Source: Rhizaria sp. SCN 62-66 (taxonomy: Eukaryota; Rhizaria, unplaced). From it: a stretch of 64,000 bases of DNA. Positions 48,801 to 61,063 of this stretch are shown here, in pieces. The position numbers were made by a program, and so were the translations under genes. The stretch lies in NCBI GenBank assembly GCA_001724265.1, contig MEDY01000056.1:44182-108181 (forward strand). Reading direction: 5' to 3'. Position 1 is the first letter of the stretch, and every line of letters starts with the position of its first letter. The notes below the pieces were generated by a model that saw only the letters and a list, made by a program, of their open reading frames with translations, searched no databases and was not told the origin of the DNA.

Positions 48801-51800
48801 GGTTGCTCAGGCTGAGGCTGAGGCGCTGCGCACACAATGGTCTGTGTCAGTTTTGGCTCTGGATTCATAGCATCATATTATTAATGCGTCTCCTATGAGC
48901 GCGATGATGTTGCGAAACAAGCAGTCTCGCGCAGCTACAAAACACGATGTCACGCATGCTCCTCTTGCCCGATGCCCTCACTGTCGTCGCCGCGCCTATC
49001 CTACTGTCTCTAATGCGTTTTCGAACTCAATATACGACTCCAACTGTGCTAGAGTCAGCGCAACATTGTACCCTCCCGCGACAGATGCGATTGCTGCAAA
49101 TGTTGAACGCTGGTCTGTTTCTCCGCTCACCGTCACTCCATTCCAACCCTCTGGGGCCGCTGCCGTCGGGCTTACTGCTGGCGGCGCCACCGCTGCTGCC
49201 GCTGCTGGCCCTGGGCTGCCGCCCCAGTGGATGCCACTGCGACTGCCCGCGGGACTTGGCGCTGCCGGTAGAGCTGCCAGTGTCGCAGCGGGACCTTCGT
49301 CAATGCTGGGACAAGCAGTCGCTTCAGCGTCTCTGCTCGATACGTTGTCAGCTTCGGTGAGCGCCCCCAAGGGTGACGCTGCTGTGTCGTTAATTCGTGC
49401 GCTAATAAACGCTGACAATGACGTGGCAAATAACGATGACAAAGATCATGTGCGCAACAGCGCTACCGTCAACAAGAACGGAGTTGCCGCGAGCTGCGAT
49501 GCGAACGCGAAGAATACTGAGTCCGACGATCATGACAGTGACAGTGACCATGATAACGATATGCTATCGATGCTGAGTCAGCAGCGTGTATGCCCCATGT
49601 GCGCTGAGCTGTCAACATCCGCCTCCCCCATTGCAGTTCCTGAGCTCCCGGCGCTCGCACAGTCGCACTCATCGCAATCGCAGAGCAACGCGAAGGCGCT
49701 GTCGCGCGCTCAGTCTTGCATGTCTGAAGACAGCGATGATGAGTGTAATCCCGCGACCACGCACGATGATTCGTTTAACACCAGCCGCACTGCGCGCATT
49801 AAACCCTCTCAGTTTGCTTCTTTGTTGCCTTCTCCATGTGTCAAGTCAGCACCTGTATTGTACCCCACGGCGCACGCAACCGGTGCGCTCTCTTTGCATG
49901 TCACGCTGCCTCCACGCGGTTGTTTCCTTCGCGACTCCGCTCTCGCCTTGCTTGATCCTGCCGTCACCTCGGCCCACCTCTCGCCCTTCGCGCCGACTTT
50001 AGCATCCGCTGCAGCAGCCTCGGCTTCCGCGCTCGCGATCCGTGCCTGCGCCGCTCTTCCGCTTCCTTCCGCACAGAGCGCCACTCCGGCTGATGCTGCA
50101 GCTGCTATTGCAGCGGCGACAGCTGCGGCCACTGCGGCCGTCACCGAGGCAGGGGGCGAGTGGGTGCGCATCTATGACTCGTCCACGAACGTCGCCACGA
50201 ACGCGCTTCTGAAGCGTCCCAGCGATGTCTCAACAGCAGCTGCAATGTGGGCTGTACCGCACGCTGCCGAGTATTTCTTTGGAACAACACTAACTCAAGG
50301 ACCTCTCTTCACCGCGGGTTTGTCGCCTGCGTTGAATCTATTTACCAATGCGCGTGCATTCGTAGACTTATCGCCAGTTCTCGACTCGGTTGTGCTGCAC
50401 ACAACCTCGGGCACGGCGACGGGCGGTCGCGCTGGTCTCGACGGCATTGGCGGGCGCGGGCGCGGCGGTCATGCCGCGGCAGGTGGAGCTGGTGGTTCCG
50501 GTGCTGGTGATGGCGAAGGTGTGTCGTACGGCATTCTTATTGCGGGCGGTGGTGGCAATAACCAGACTGGTTATTACGCGTCGGGTCCACCCAGTGTCGG
50601 TGTCGGTACCTCGGGTGGTGTTGTAAGCGGGTATAGTCCTGCTGTCATTCTTACCCGCAGGGCAGAACACATGGTTACACGCATGCTGAATCACCGAACC
50701 AATACTTCTGCTGATCAAACTCCCAGTCACGTGGTTGCGATGCTCGGAGGTCAAGCCGTTCCCGTGAATGCAGCGCTGGCGCTCTCTGCGCGAATTAACA
50801 CGAGTCACGTGACCAACAATCCCACGTCTGCGTCAGCCGCTGTGGCAGCTGCCAACGCTGCCGCTGTTGCAGGCGCTGGAAGTAGTAACTCCAGCTCTAG
50901 CTCATCACTTGCGCCTGATGTCACTGTCAATACTCTGCATCCGCATGTAGCAGCGATGTTACTTGATGCCGCTATGGTTCAACATGCAATCAACCAAGTC
51001 AACGCGAACACGAACAGTGGCTTTTTGATGAGTGCTGCTCCTGATGTGTTACCAGCTTTGCTGCGCTCGCCGCCGACTCTGGCGCTCTCACAATCGCCTC
51101 TGTTGCCGAATTTTACGTCTCGCCTCAGTATCCTCACACCGTTTTCTAGCGGCTCGAGTGACAACATAAACTCGAACATGAGCGTCAGTGTTGCAACAAG
51201 TGAAGCAATGTCGAGCCTCACACACTCTGGCTTGTTCTCCTCTTCGGCAGCGACGCTCTTGTCTTCGAAGTCACACACAAACGTTGTTGCCACTCCGGGT
51301 GGTCTATCTGCAGGCACCAACGCAGCTACAGACTCTGTTGTGCGCACCGTGACTCGCGCGCACCGGTTGACCGCGACCGCCCCGCCATTTCCTCTCGCGC
51401 TGACGACTCCACCGGACGCCTCTCTGCCAGCCACTCCGCCGCCGCGCGCGCCGCACGGCGTGAACCGCCCTGTGCCGCCGGGCGCGTCGCACCTGCACAC
51501 GCCTGCGCTCACAGTGACGCTGTGCGCGCCAGACGCCGCAACACTGGCGCGGTGGGTTGAAGCAGTCACCACGCGTACACAAATCGCTATTTGTCGTGCG
51601 CCGGGAGTGGCGGGTCCTGCTAGCGCGATTCAAGATCCTGCGGCTGCGGCCAGGGCGGTCGTTGCTGCAGCGGCTGTGAAAGAAGCAGCGACAGCGACAA
51701 CAGCTGCTGCGAACGTCACCGCAAGGCTGGCGTCGGACACTGTTCGCGCGCACGCCATCGATTTTGCTGGGACAGCGGGTGCCGGCGGTTGCCGAGAGAG

Positions 51801-54800
51801 TCTGTCCAGCAACTCAGCAATTGGTGATAACGACTGTGACGCTGTGTTGATGGCTCGCACGCTTGCCCAAGGTAAGAAAAGCAACGACTGCAACACCGCT
51901 GTACAAGGCCCGCAAACGCTCGCAGACGCTGTCTCTGTCCTCGCTGCCGTTACAGCGTCAACTCCTCTCAGCTCCGGATCTTCACCTAACAATGGCGGTG
52001 GACTCACGCTGGACAGTTCGCGGTCCCGGATGGCTCTGTTGACAGACCCTGCTCAGCACAGGTGGGTGTTGTCCTTCCTAAGTGCACTAACGGAACAGCA
52101 AGCCCAGCTTATGGCAACTGAAGCTGTTGTCAACAAAGGCTCTGATAACCGCACCAGCGCTGCCGCCTCACATGTTTCAATGATTTCTAACTGTCTTGGA
52201 GGGCGTTGCGATCGCGGTCTGTCTCGTCTTTGTTTGGCACATGCTGTTCTTCTTGCCGGCACCACTGCGACCGCCGCTGAGGCTACTGCGGTGCATGTTG
52301 TCAGTTTGCTTGGCGGCACCGCGACCGCAGTAAGTGAGGCCGCACCTGTTGCGTCTGCAACTGGCGGATATAGCGACAATCTCGCAGCGCTCACATCCGC
52401 TGTCTCTGCAGCCGCCACCACAACAACTCCTATTACAAGCCTTCACGACGTGACTGTGAGTTTCCCATCGTCTCCTGCACCGTCCTCGCTTCTCGCAGCA
52501 TTGCTGTTACCGCGTATGTACACAGTGCTTCCCGCATCGGCTTGGCCGCCAGTGTCATTATCCTCGCTCCCGCTTGCTCTCACCACTGCGGCTTCATCCA
52601 CAGTAGCGACTGTGGCCACTCACAGGAACTTAGGTGGACTCACAGCGCGCGACGTGTCAATATTGCGTAGCTACCTTGCTGCCCCACCTGCTATGTCTTC
52701 GCCACACTCCCTTGCGTTGTCTCCTGCAGCCCTGCTGCGCGTTCGTCTCACTGCGTTCTCCGCCGCAGCTGCGGAGTCATGGGTATCAGCAACTACTCGC
52801 GTTGCATCATCGCGTGCGCTTGTGTTGGCGCGGCTGTGGACATCGTTTGTGGCTCAAAACGCAAGTGTTGTCGAGAACGCGCTCGGAGTGGCGTTGACTG
52901 TCACAAACCAGGCTGCTGATGACTCTCTTTCAACTGTAACGGAGCACGCGTTGATGGGTCGTCTCAAGTCGATGGGCAGCGATGTAAGCGTCAGCAAGTT
53001 TGATTTAGGCAACTCTGAAACCAGCGCAAAGGCTGCGGCACTTGGATCGCCAGCATGGCGCGCTGCTGTCTGTGCGGCTGCAGCAGCAGCGGCTGGTGTC
53101 AAGACTGCTACCGCGCATATCACTGCCAGTAGAGCTGCTGCAGCAACTGCTTCTGCGAGCAGTGGTGGTCAAACGGCAAAGACAGTACACGTGTTGGAAA
53201 TCTCGAGTGATAGTGTTGATGATGCTCCATTCACGACGCTGCTTACAGTCACTTCATGTGCGGCTGTCAGTCTCGCACACGATCTCTCCGCTCTTGCCTC
53301 TGGAAACGACAATGCCAATTCGACTGCCGGTGCGAGTGAGGCATCGCTGGCATCTGCATCCGTTGCCCGTGCTGATGCGCTGTCAAGCCAACTCCTTACA
53401 CACTTCTCGCAATACGTCCTCTCAATCCTTCCTGAACAAGGGCAGGAAAGCATCGATCTTGCGAACAGCAATCACAGGGACATTTATGCAAGCGCTGCCC
53501 CTAATACTACAACCATCGACGCAGTGCCTGCAGCAGTATCCTCTCCGTTCTTACCCACACTTATCCCGGGCCGCGGGCTTGGCTCGACAACACACGCCGT
53601 CTCTGCCTTTACGCGTGCTTCTGACTCGCTCGCACGCACGGTTGCTGCAGAAGCCGCGGCCGATGTTGCACACGCTTTGGCTGAAGCTGCGGCACAGGCG
53701 ACGCTTTGTGCCGCGGTGTGTGTCGACGTCGCAAGGAATGCGGCGCGTACGCGGCAGCGTAAATCGGCGCTGAACAGCAACAGCGCGAGAAACCCGCAGT
53801 CTGTATTGGCCGTGAATGCTGACGAGAGCAACAGCCGTGCGAGTGATGCGGCCGAGTGCCAATGGATGACAATGCCCACAGTTGACGCGATTCTCCGTCT
53901 CATTTCGCAACGCATGTCCTCGCGCGCTGCTGCGAGCTTCATTGTCACCCCCAACATTAACAGAATCCCGTCTGTTAGTTCCTCTGCGAGTGTGTCGCCG
54001 AGTGCGGTTGCATCGCATAATCACTCACGCTCTAGCTTTGCGACTAACGCCGTCGCTAACACAAGCTCCGTCTTAGGTACTAATCGTGCGGGCAGTGAAT
54101 CTATCTCGACCGTTGCCAGTAGGCTCCCTGCGCTTGTTTCGCACTTTGCCCCAGTTCAAGCGGCAGCTTTGGCATCCGCGTTTGCCGCCGCCGGCGCCTA
54201 CACAGTCCCCGCCCCGCACTCGGCCGCCGCGGTGCTCACATCGCACCTCCCCGGTGCGGTCCCAGGCGCCGTCATCCAGGCCACGCGCGCGCGTACTGCG
54301 CACGCCACCGCCGATGCTGCTGCTGCGGTGGCTGCCGCCGCTGCCGCTGCTGCTGCTGCTGCTGCTGCTGCGGCTGTGCCGGACATGATGGCTGGCTATG
54401 GTGGCGACCCTGGCGAGGAGCCTCAACACCAACAGCAACCGCAACAGCAACAGCACAAAGGAAGGGCTGTCGCAGCACTTACCGCGCCCACGCCGCTGCC
54501 GATCGCGGCCATCGGTACTGGTGCCGCCGCGTCTCCTATGCCTCCACCACCACTGCCGAGCCCCGGTCGCTTTGCGCGCAGTCTGCTCGGCCATGAGACG
54601 CACCTCCAGCGCCGACTGCGTCTGTTGCGCGAGTGGCAGTACCAGCGCGACTTGGCTGCGGTCGCGGCGCTGCTTGCGGCGGTGCGCGCTTGGGCTATGA
54701 GGGAGATTACTGTCCGTGTGCAGTGGGCTGCGGCTGGGGGTATTGTCCTGAAGCGCGCAGCTGTTGTTCCCCGCACTCTGTCCGACAACAGCGACTTTAG

Positions 54801-57798
54801 TAACAGGGTAGTACCTGTCATTGATATTGAGCTGTACGACAGCGTCGACTCGCTGCCGCGCGACGCGCCGCCTCTTTCGCTTGCCGTTGGTGCGAATTCA
54901 TGTGTTATAGGGAGTGGGTTAGCGGCTGCATTGAGCTTCATGCACCCCGATGGCATTTCACTTGACCCTATCACAGCCGAAAAACACGCAGCTGTGAGCA
55001 AGAGCTCGAATACTAGTGTTGGGAAGACCAAGTGGTTCGGCGTGGTTCCCCCGGCAAATGGTCGCCACGCTCACCCGCTTCGCCCTCTTGCCACAGCCAT
55101 TAATGACAACGGGCGTGGTCGCGATGCGATCGACGACATCAACGCCTTCCCGTTGTCGCTACCCCCGTCTGCGCCGATTGCGGTCCACATGCCATTCATT
55201 GTGCAGACTGTGTTGGCGTCAGTGTTTGAGGATGTCTCGCGCATCCATGACGAATACGCTGCGCAATCATGGGATCTTTCATTGGCTCACGACCAATCCG
55301 CGAACAAAAGTCCACACGTCAAACATGACTCATGGAACCGCTCCCCGCGCGCCCACGCTGCCGCCCTGACGCGTCTACTGCTCTCGCATGCCCCGTCACC
55401 TCTGTCTACCCCCGCCGCAGCTGCATTGGACGAGCTCGCCCGTGCGCTTGCTGCGTGCAAGATGCTCACACGTGGACTCACGGCGCCGCGCGAGACTGCC
55501 CCGTTGCTTTCTTTCTTTGGGACAGCAACGCCCTTTGCAATTACTGGCGCAGATGCCGCGTCTGCCCTAGTTGGCGCTGGTATTGTTTCGGATCTGGCTG
55601 AGGCAGCGCGCGCGTGTGCGCTGATGACGGCCGCGGGTGCGCTTGCTGCGATGCCTGTCAAGGGCGCCGCGGTTGTAGACACGGCACAGAGTGCGGCTGC
55701 AGCAGCTGCAGCAGTGGCGGCGGCAGCGGACGCGGCGGGCGACGTCCCAGCACCTCTTGCGATGTCTGTGGCTGCTGCGACAGCGAGCGCGCTCTGTGTT
55801 GTGCCGGGTATTGATCCTGCTGCGACAACGGTGCCAGCCCAGGCACCGAGCGTAAGGGAGATTCTGAGTTACGAAAGCACGCACTCATCTAAGCCTCAAC
55901 AAGGCGTGTGCGCTGACGCCGATGGTGTGCCGGCAGTTGTAGGAGGTGTGAAGATGACATTGTCTCATTCGTCTTTTGCAATTCCGCATGCTGCAGTGCT
56001 GCGCATCTCAGTGCCAACTCACGGCGCGAATCTTAGTGTGGTTAACCAACACAAAGATGTTCAATCAGACACGACGCAGTCGCGCGCTAAGGCATCGACT
56101 GATAGCTCTTTTGCTGCAGGTAGTGTTAGCAATTCTGGCAACACTCCTGGTGCACTGTATCAGTGGCTTGCAGGACACCCTCTGCACGGCCCACTCGCAC
56201 GCGCTAACACATTTGTCCTCGGTGATGCTGAACCTTTACTTACACAGCAAAGGAACAACCCTAGTGACGGAACAAGCAGCCGCGACCCCGGCGCCCAAAC
56301 TGGTTTCCTGGCTGGCTTGCTCGACTCGCCGCACAGTCGTGGACTATTTGAGGCTGCCTGGGCGCACTCCCCGCTGCCACGATCACCACTGTTTACTGTT
56401 GCGAATACGAGCAATGTGAACGATCAAGCATCGGTAGGCTTTATGTCAACGTCGTCATCAGCTGCGGCTGCTGTTGTTACACGTGTTGTTGCTAGTGCTG
56501 AAGTTCAATCTTCATTGAAGCGTGTCATGAACGTCGAGACCGAGTCCAAATCGGCTGGTGACAAAGTGTGGATTAGTAACATCAGCTCGCAACGTTGCAT
56601 TGCCTACACTGACAATAACGCTAATATCAGTCTGGATACGATGGTGAGCATCAACTCACACACAACTTCGTCTGGCAAGGACAATATTAACAATCCGAGT
56701 CCCCTCTCGGCCCCAAAGGGTGTAAGTACCGCCAAATCCGTTTTCGTCGCGTTACCATCGCCTACCGAGTCCATCGGTCCCGTGTTTTCTCCGGCGTACG
56801 GCCCTGTATTCACCGCTGATGACAGTGTGTACCGTTTCACGTACCATCTCCTTAGCCCGTTACTTCCATCAGTTGCGCCGTGTCCGATTCCGCCACTCTT
56901 CACCACTGCAGCCGCCGCAGCCACTTCGGTGGCGACTCGCCTCAATGCGCGCACAAGCGGCGCGGGCAACAGCGGTGGTGCTGGTGCGAATGCGAGGAAT
57001 GTGCCTTCCGCTCCGTCTGTCCCCGGGCTCTGTCTCAGCGTGCTCCCCACCAACGCTCGCGCTTTGATTGCGTACTCGACCCTCACGCCCACTCCGGTCG
57101 ACTACCTCATGGTGCGTGCACTGCGGTTTGCGCTCAAAGATCATCTTGAGGAGCGACCGACTCTCCGTGCCCACGCTTGCGCCGCCGCCACCGCCGCTGC
57201 GCACACAAAGGCTCTTTATGCTGGCAATGTGGCAGCAGCGGGAGCGCGGGGCGGCATGGGAGGAATCGCGGTGGGAGGCTTTGGCAATCCCGTTGTGACT
57301 GTGGGCGCCGGCGTCGGGGAGAGCGTAATGTTCCCTCTCGCTCTCAAACCGTCTCAGAGAGACAACCGCGAGGACGTCAATGAAGAAGATGATGACGACG
57401 ATGATGTTGATACTGAAGAGGAGACGGAGCTTGAGCTGATGAAGGCTGAAGCTGCGTCCCATCTTCCAGTCCTCTGTTTCACTGCCGCCGCCGCCGCGCG
57501 CGCGCTGCTCGACTCGGAACAGCTTGTCGCGACCGAGGCTGAAGCTGCAACGGTGCTCACGCGTTTGTTGCACTTGGAGCTCATTCACAACAACAGCTCG
57601 CGACACCCGGGACCTGGCCCCATGGTGGGGACGGCAGCCGAGGTTGCCCTTCCCGCAGGGCTTGGCAAGGACTTCGTGCTGCCGCCCAGCCCTGCCGTTG
57701 TGGCTGATAAGGGCAATAACGTACTGCTTAAGGAGGTTGTCAAGGTGACTGGAAACGCTTGGTACTACTTTAGCCCCGTTGTTACCTCGCTTGGGTGA
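33886..57798 (+). CDS. giant (about 7,970 aa) DENN-domain protein; three in-frame UAG
   Basis: DENN domains are guanine-nucleotide exchange factors for Rab GTPases. ATG at 33886 is the first in frame. The frame ends at TGA 57796 and crosses TAG at residues 60, 2234 and 4995. The tripartite DENN module is N-terminal. The uDENN part is APFVFPRGVRVALAPRPPAI then HSFVLS (126-151). A central strand is VFEPRAVVVLSYSNALTVV (from 307). The cDENN core is PLIEPLQYSILFARLSAPVI (733), then VLCVSHSISAVTPCMEALSS, SYVYVPLLVPMMEP and MPFFVGAHASI (to about 823). A dDENN-like strand is TIVCNLDTNRV (831-841). Beyond it is mostly Ala/Ser/Asn-rich filler with islands: CPHC (5030) and CPMC (5236), a PH-like end LARWVEAV (about 5887), and two DEP-like segments (about 7216-7257 and 7859-7965, ending NAWYYFSPV). 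No introns are seen. Ordinary DENN proteins are roughly 500-2,000 residues. DENN assignment is firm, the distal domains tentative. Confidence 0.85.
34063..34065 (+). other. in-frame TAG read as sense
   Basis: The reading context is GVEYFH-[UAG]-YGHDDDDDENRR. It lies between the only available ATG (33886) and the uDENN domain, so translation must pass it to make the DENN module from that ATG. Confidence 0.85.
40585..40587 (+). other. in-frame TAG read as sense
   Basis: The reading context is VQQQQ-[UAG]-QEPHSNGG. The codon sits at the end of a CAG/CAA run, one transition away from CAG. Confidence 0.88.
48868..48870 (+). other. in-frame TAG read as sense
   Basis: The reading context is VLALDS-[UAG]-HHIINASPMS. 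The frame is open 2,760 codons back to the previous TAG and 2,975 codons onward to TGA. Confidence 0.85.
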
Positions 57799-58431
57799 TA
57801 AAAATATGAAGTTTCAAGTTTCCGACAAACATTGAAAGCGATTGAAAGCGGTTTTTAAGTTAACTTTAAGGCCTCAAGAATGTTGTCTATTGGCAATCAC
57901 AAGACCGACTATGTTTACCATATGTCGGTTTTAGTTAATGATTTTGTAGAATTAGTAATGATGTATAGTTTTTGTGGTGATATAGATGCATATAACAATA
58001 TCATCCGTGCTTTATATACACTTGCTTTATTTAGAACCATGTGCACACTGATTTTTTACTTTGAGGGAATACTGAGACGAGATACATGCATCAACGTGTA
58101 CATCTAACATATTCGGTAGGAACATCTGTTTATCTTCCGTCGTCGTTGAACATCTCGACATAACAACGCTTCACGATGTATGGACTGTGAATGTAAAGCA
58201 ACAAGACGTTTGTGGTTGACTGTCCACCGAACTGCAACAAATCCATCTAAGGCGAAGGCCGCCGCTGCAAAAGTTCAAACATGGTTAAGTGCGCTAGTGT
58301 GATCGTTGATATAAAATCTGTCATTGATTTCATAACGTCGCGTTTTTTTACTGTTGTATAAATCTATCTACACTTGAATTATGTTTACTTAATTCTGTCA
58401 AATCACTCTGACAATCACACGACCCAATCCA
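57799..58431. other. AT-rich intergenic region
   Basis: About 630 bp between the giant DENN gene and the aminotransferase gene. A 75-codon AT-rich ORF (57880-58107) has no leader or composition like its neighbours and is not called. The tandem sequence gattgaaagcg occurs twice near 57829-57850. No RNA gene was recognised. Confidence 0.4.
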
Positions 58432-60738
58432 ATGCCGAGCCGATCTCTCCTCATCTCGCCTGTCTCTGCTATGTCATTCATAGTCAAGTCCTCATCGAGC
58501 GAAGAAGGCAAGTGTATAGACCGAGACATTAAAACCCGTCTGTGCTTGCTTAAGCGCGCCAAAATCTTCTTAACGATGTCCTTCCCGGCTCCCCCGCCAG
58601 CAGACCTTGCCGAGTCAGCGTCTCCACCGTCTCTGTCGCCGTCGGACCCATCGTACTCGCACGAATACCCATCATTTCTCGCCGGACTCACCGCGCCTGT
58701 GATTCCGCATGGATCGATCTTTATTGACCTTTCGCTTCGCGATGCTGCATTTGCGTACAACGCGACAAAGAAGATCTGGAACCGCGACCATCTCAAGGCC
58801 GACATTATCGAGCAATGGCGCTCTCTCGGTCACGTTACTGCCAATCGCTCTCACGGCAATAACCTTCTCATCACGCTCTCTGTTCGATCCGCGCTTGACC
58901 TCTTCCTAACCTGCCAGCGGTACCCGCAAGGGTCTTTGGTGCTGATCGGCGCTGTAAACATCCCCGACGTCGCCACCGTCATCCGTGCCCACGGCCTTGT
59001 GCCCGTCCCGATAGACATCGACGTCGACGCGTTCGACATGCGCCCCGACTTGCTAGAAGCAGCCCTGCAGCTGTATGGCACGCTGCCGCCGCACTGCCAA
59101 CCTGCTACAGTTGCGAGCGCGGCCGCCAATGCCCTTGCTCCCAACGCGGCAGTTTCGTCTGTGCTTGCGGCTGTGAGCGCAGAGCCCCCGCGTGTCGCTT
59201 TCGTGCTCACCGCGCACATCTTTGGCCGCATCACAGACGTCACACCGCTCATCACCCTCTGTTGCAAGCACAGCGTGCCGTTTGTTGAGGACCTGGCGGA
59301 GGCGCTTGTTGGCAACCACCAGCGCTGTTTCGGACACCCGGACAGCGACGTCACGCTGCACTCGTTCGGCACCTCCAAAGTACTTTTTCAAAAGATCACA
59401 CCAAATGATATTGTTTGAATTTCTTTGTGGAGTTAGAAAGTTTGTTTATGAATCATGTTGGTTCACATATATCTCTATCTGTCTTTTTCGTCTGCTCTTC
59501 ACAGTACTTCACTGCGCTAGGCGGTGGTATCGCTCGTGTGCGTGACCCCGTACTTTACAAAGCGATGAAGGCGTTGCTAGAGACGCAACCCATTACCCCC
59601 GACTCCGACTATGCTGCCAAAATTGCAAAAGTTGCACCTGTAATGACTGTGCTCAACTCAACAATGTTAAGCGCTGTGGGAATGCGGGCGGCGCACGCCT
59701 TCAACTACGACTACAAGACTAAAGCTGTCACGATGTTGCGTGGTACGCAATCGAAAAATGTGCTGCTGGCTCATTATCATTAAACGTGGATGTTTTTTTG
59801 AATGTAACCTGACCCTTTATCTGATTTACCCATTTCTATCTGTTGTTGATGTTTTTCTGTTTGGCGTCACAGGTTTCCCTGACCGCATGATCGAGCGCAT
59901 CCGCGCGCAGCCGGCGACGTCGCACCTGGCCCTGCTGCGCCGCCGCCTGGCCCAACTTAACTCCCCCGCGGGCACTGCCGAGCTGCTCGCCTCCGCGCGC
60001 GTCTTCGCGCAGGTCCAGTCACTACTCGCGGCTCGCGACGCCGACGCCGAGATCGTCGCCACGGGCCGCAGCGTGATCCCGACCGCGCCCGCGGCCCCGC
60101 CGCGCGTCGCGCTGTCCGCAGCAACCGCGCTTCCGGGCGCCGCACCCGTGGGCCCGTTGCACGCGTCGTGGCTGTTCCCTGTCGCCTTCCGCGACGTCGA
60201 CGCCGCCGTGGCCGCACTTTCAGGGCTCGGTGTCGACGTCTACCGCGGCGCCACGCAGCTCGCCGCGCTGCCGCCGCCCGAAGCGAGCGCCGTCAACGCG
60301 CCGGGGGCCGCGCCGGGGACCGCGGGGTGGCGGCCCGCGGCGCGCGCGGCGGACGCGGAGTGGGCGATGGCGCACGTGGTGTACCTGCCGGTGAATAAGC
60401 GCATGAGCGAGGCGATGGTGAGCCGCGTTGCGCAGGCCGTAGTGGCCGTCGGTGGGGTCCGCAAGCTGGGGCAGGGGCCGATTCTGCGCTCGAGCTACGG
60501 CAACGGCCGGAGCCATAACAATCGCGTTGAATCGAGACTGAATGCTAGCGCAAACACTGAGACAGCCACGGACGCCTGCAATGTTGACGCTGTTGCAAAC
60601 TTGAGTAGCACAAACAATAGCGGAAGTGCGAACGGTGGAAATGCCGTTTCTGATGTTGCTGTGAGGTACAGTGCGGTTAACGGTAGAAGTGGGATTGAGC
60701 TGTGTTCGCGCGCTGGAAAGCTCGATGCGAAGCTGTGA
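58432..60738 (+). CDS. DegT/DnrJ/EryC1/StrS-type PLP-dependent aminotransferase
   Basis: This fold-type-I family typically makes aminated sugars by PLP-dependent transamination of keto-sugar nucleotides. Exons are 58432-59379, 59505-59742 and 59873-60738, giving 683 residues ending in TGA. Family landmarks: an N-terminal substrate/PLP region (RSHGNNLLITLSVRSALDLF); the cofactor-binding block VAFVLTAHIFGRITDVTPLI then HSVPFVEDLAEALVG, with Asp287 in the position that contacts the pyridine nitrogen; and HSFGTSKYFTALGGG formed across intron 1, with Lys316 as the expected Schiff-base lysine. The C-terminal domain follows and ends in about 80 Asn/Ser/Ala-rich residues. Typical members have about 370-420 residues, so this one is extended at both ends. 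A second ATG at 58576 (MSFPAPPPADL) is an alternative start without the first 48 residues. The substrate is unknown. Confidence 0.88.
59380..59504 (+). other. intron 1 of aminotransferase
   Basis: GTACTT donor and CACAG acceptor, phase 0, 125 bp. Removal creates the catalytic motif FGTSKYFTALGGG. Reading through hits TGA at once. Confidence 0.92.
59743..59872 (+). other. intron 2 of aminotransferase
   Basis: GTACGC donor and CACAG acceptor, phase 1, 130 bp. Joins VTMLRG to FPDRMIERI. Confidence 0.92.
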
Positions 60739-61063
60739 AATGTGCAGGCCGTCAACACGTCAACTGACTTTCACTTACCAAATGCTCCTCTTGTAATACT
60801 GGGGGCGTCAAAAGCAACGCGCGTAAATTATACACCACTGTAGAAATCTTGATTTAGTGTTTTGTAATGTACAATATACTTACAGTCGATTGTACAGATA
60901 GTGGTTGATTTTCACGGTTTTTTTAAACCGCGTCCGATTATTATTTGAATACATTTTTTATTGTCATTTCATAATGCCCAATTTAAATTAAAAAAATGCG
61001 CTCTCTTGACTCTATCCTAGCGATCGGAAAGATACTTTCGCAACTTTCGCAACTTCGACCCCT
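60739..61063. other. AT-rich intergenic region
   Basis: About 325 bp after the aminotransferase stop. It contains a small inverted repeat CGGTTT-TTTT-AAACCG (60917-60932). Any left end of the degenerate transposon would lie toward 61063, but I could not define terminal inverted repeats. Confidence 0.4.

Noticed and set aside
2640-48870. Programmed stop-codon readthrough instead of recoding
   Set aside because: Nine sites in five genes, no shared downstream context, near-adjacent pairs, and no TAG used as a final stop. Recoding is simpler, though readthrough is not formally excluded.
34132-57798. Three separate genes starting at 34132, 40738 and 48895
   Set aside because: All are in one phase separated only by a TAG. 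The first begins with GTG. The intervening codons (50 and 8) are open and compositionally continuous, and there is no intergenic AT-rich DNA.
7556-57798. A membrane-traffic gene cluster (Rab5, C2/IQ giant, DENN giant)
   Set aside because: The genes are interspersed with transcription, flagellar and unknown genes on both strands. Proximity alone is not evidence of a functional cluster.
57880-58107. 75-codon AT-rich plus-strand ORF
   Set aside because: Composition unlike any gene in the window, no CT-rich leader, no recognisable features.
60917-60932. CGGTTT-TTTT-AAACCG inverted repeat as a terminator
   Set aside because: A short low-complexity palindrome in AT-rich eukaryotic intergenic DNA. 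Rho-independent termination does not apply here.
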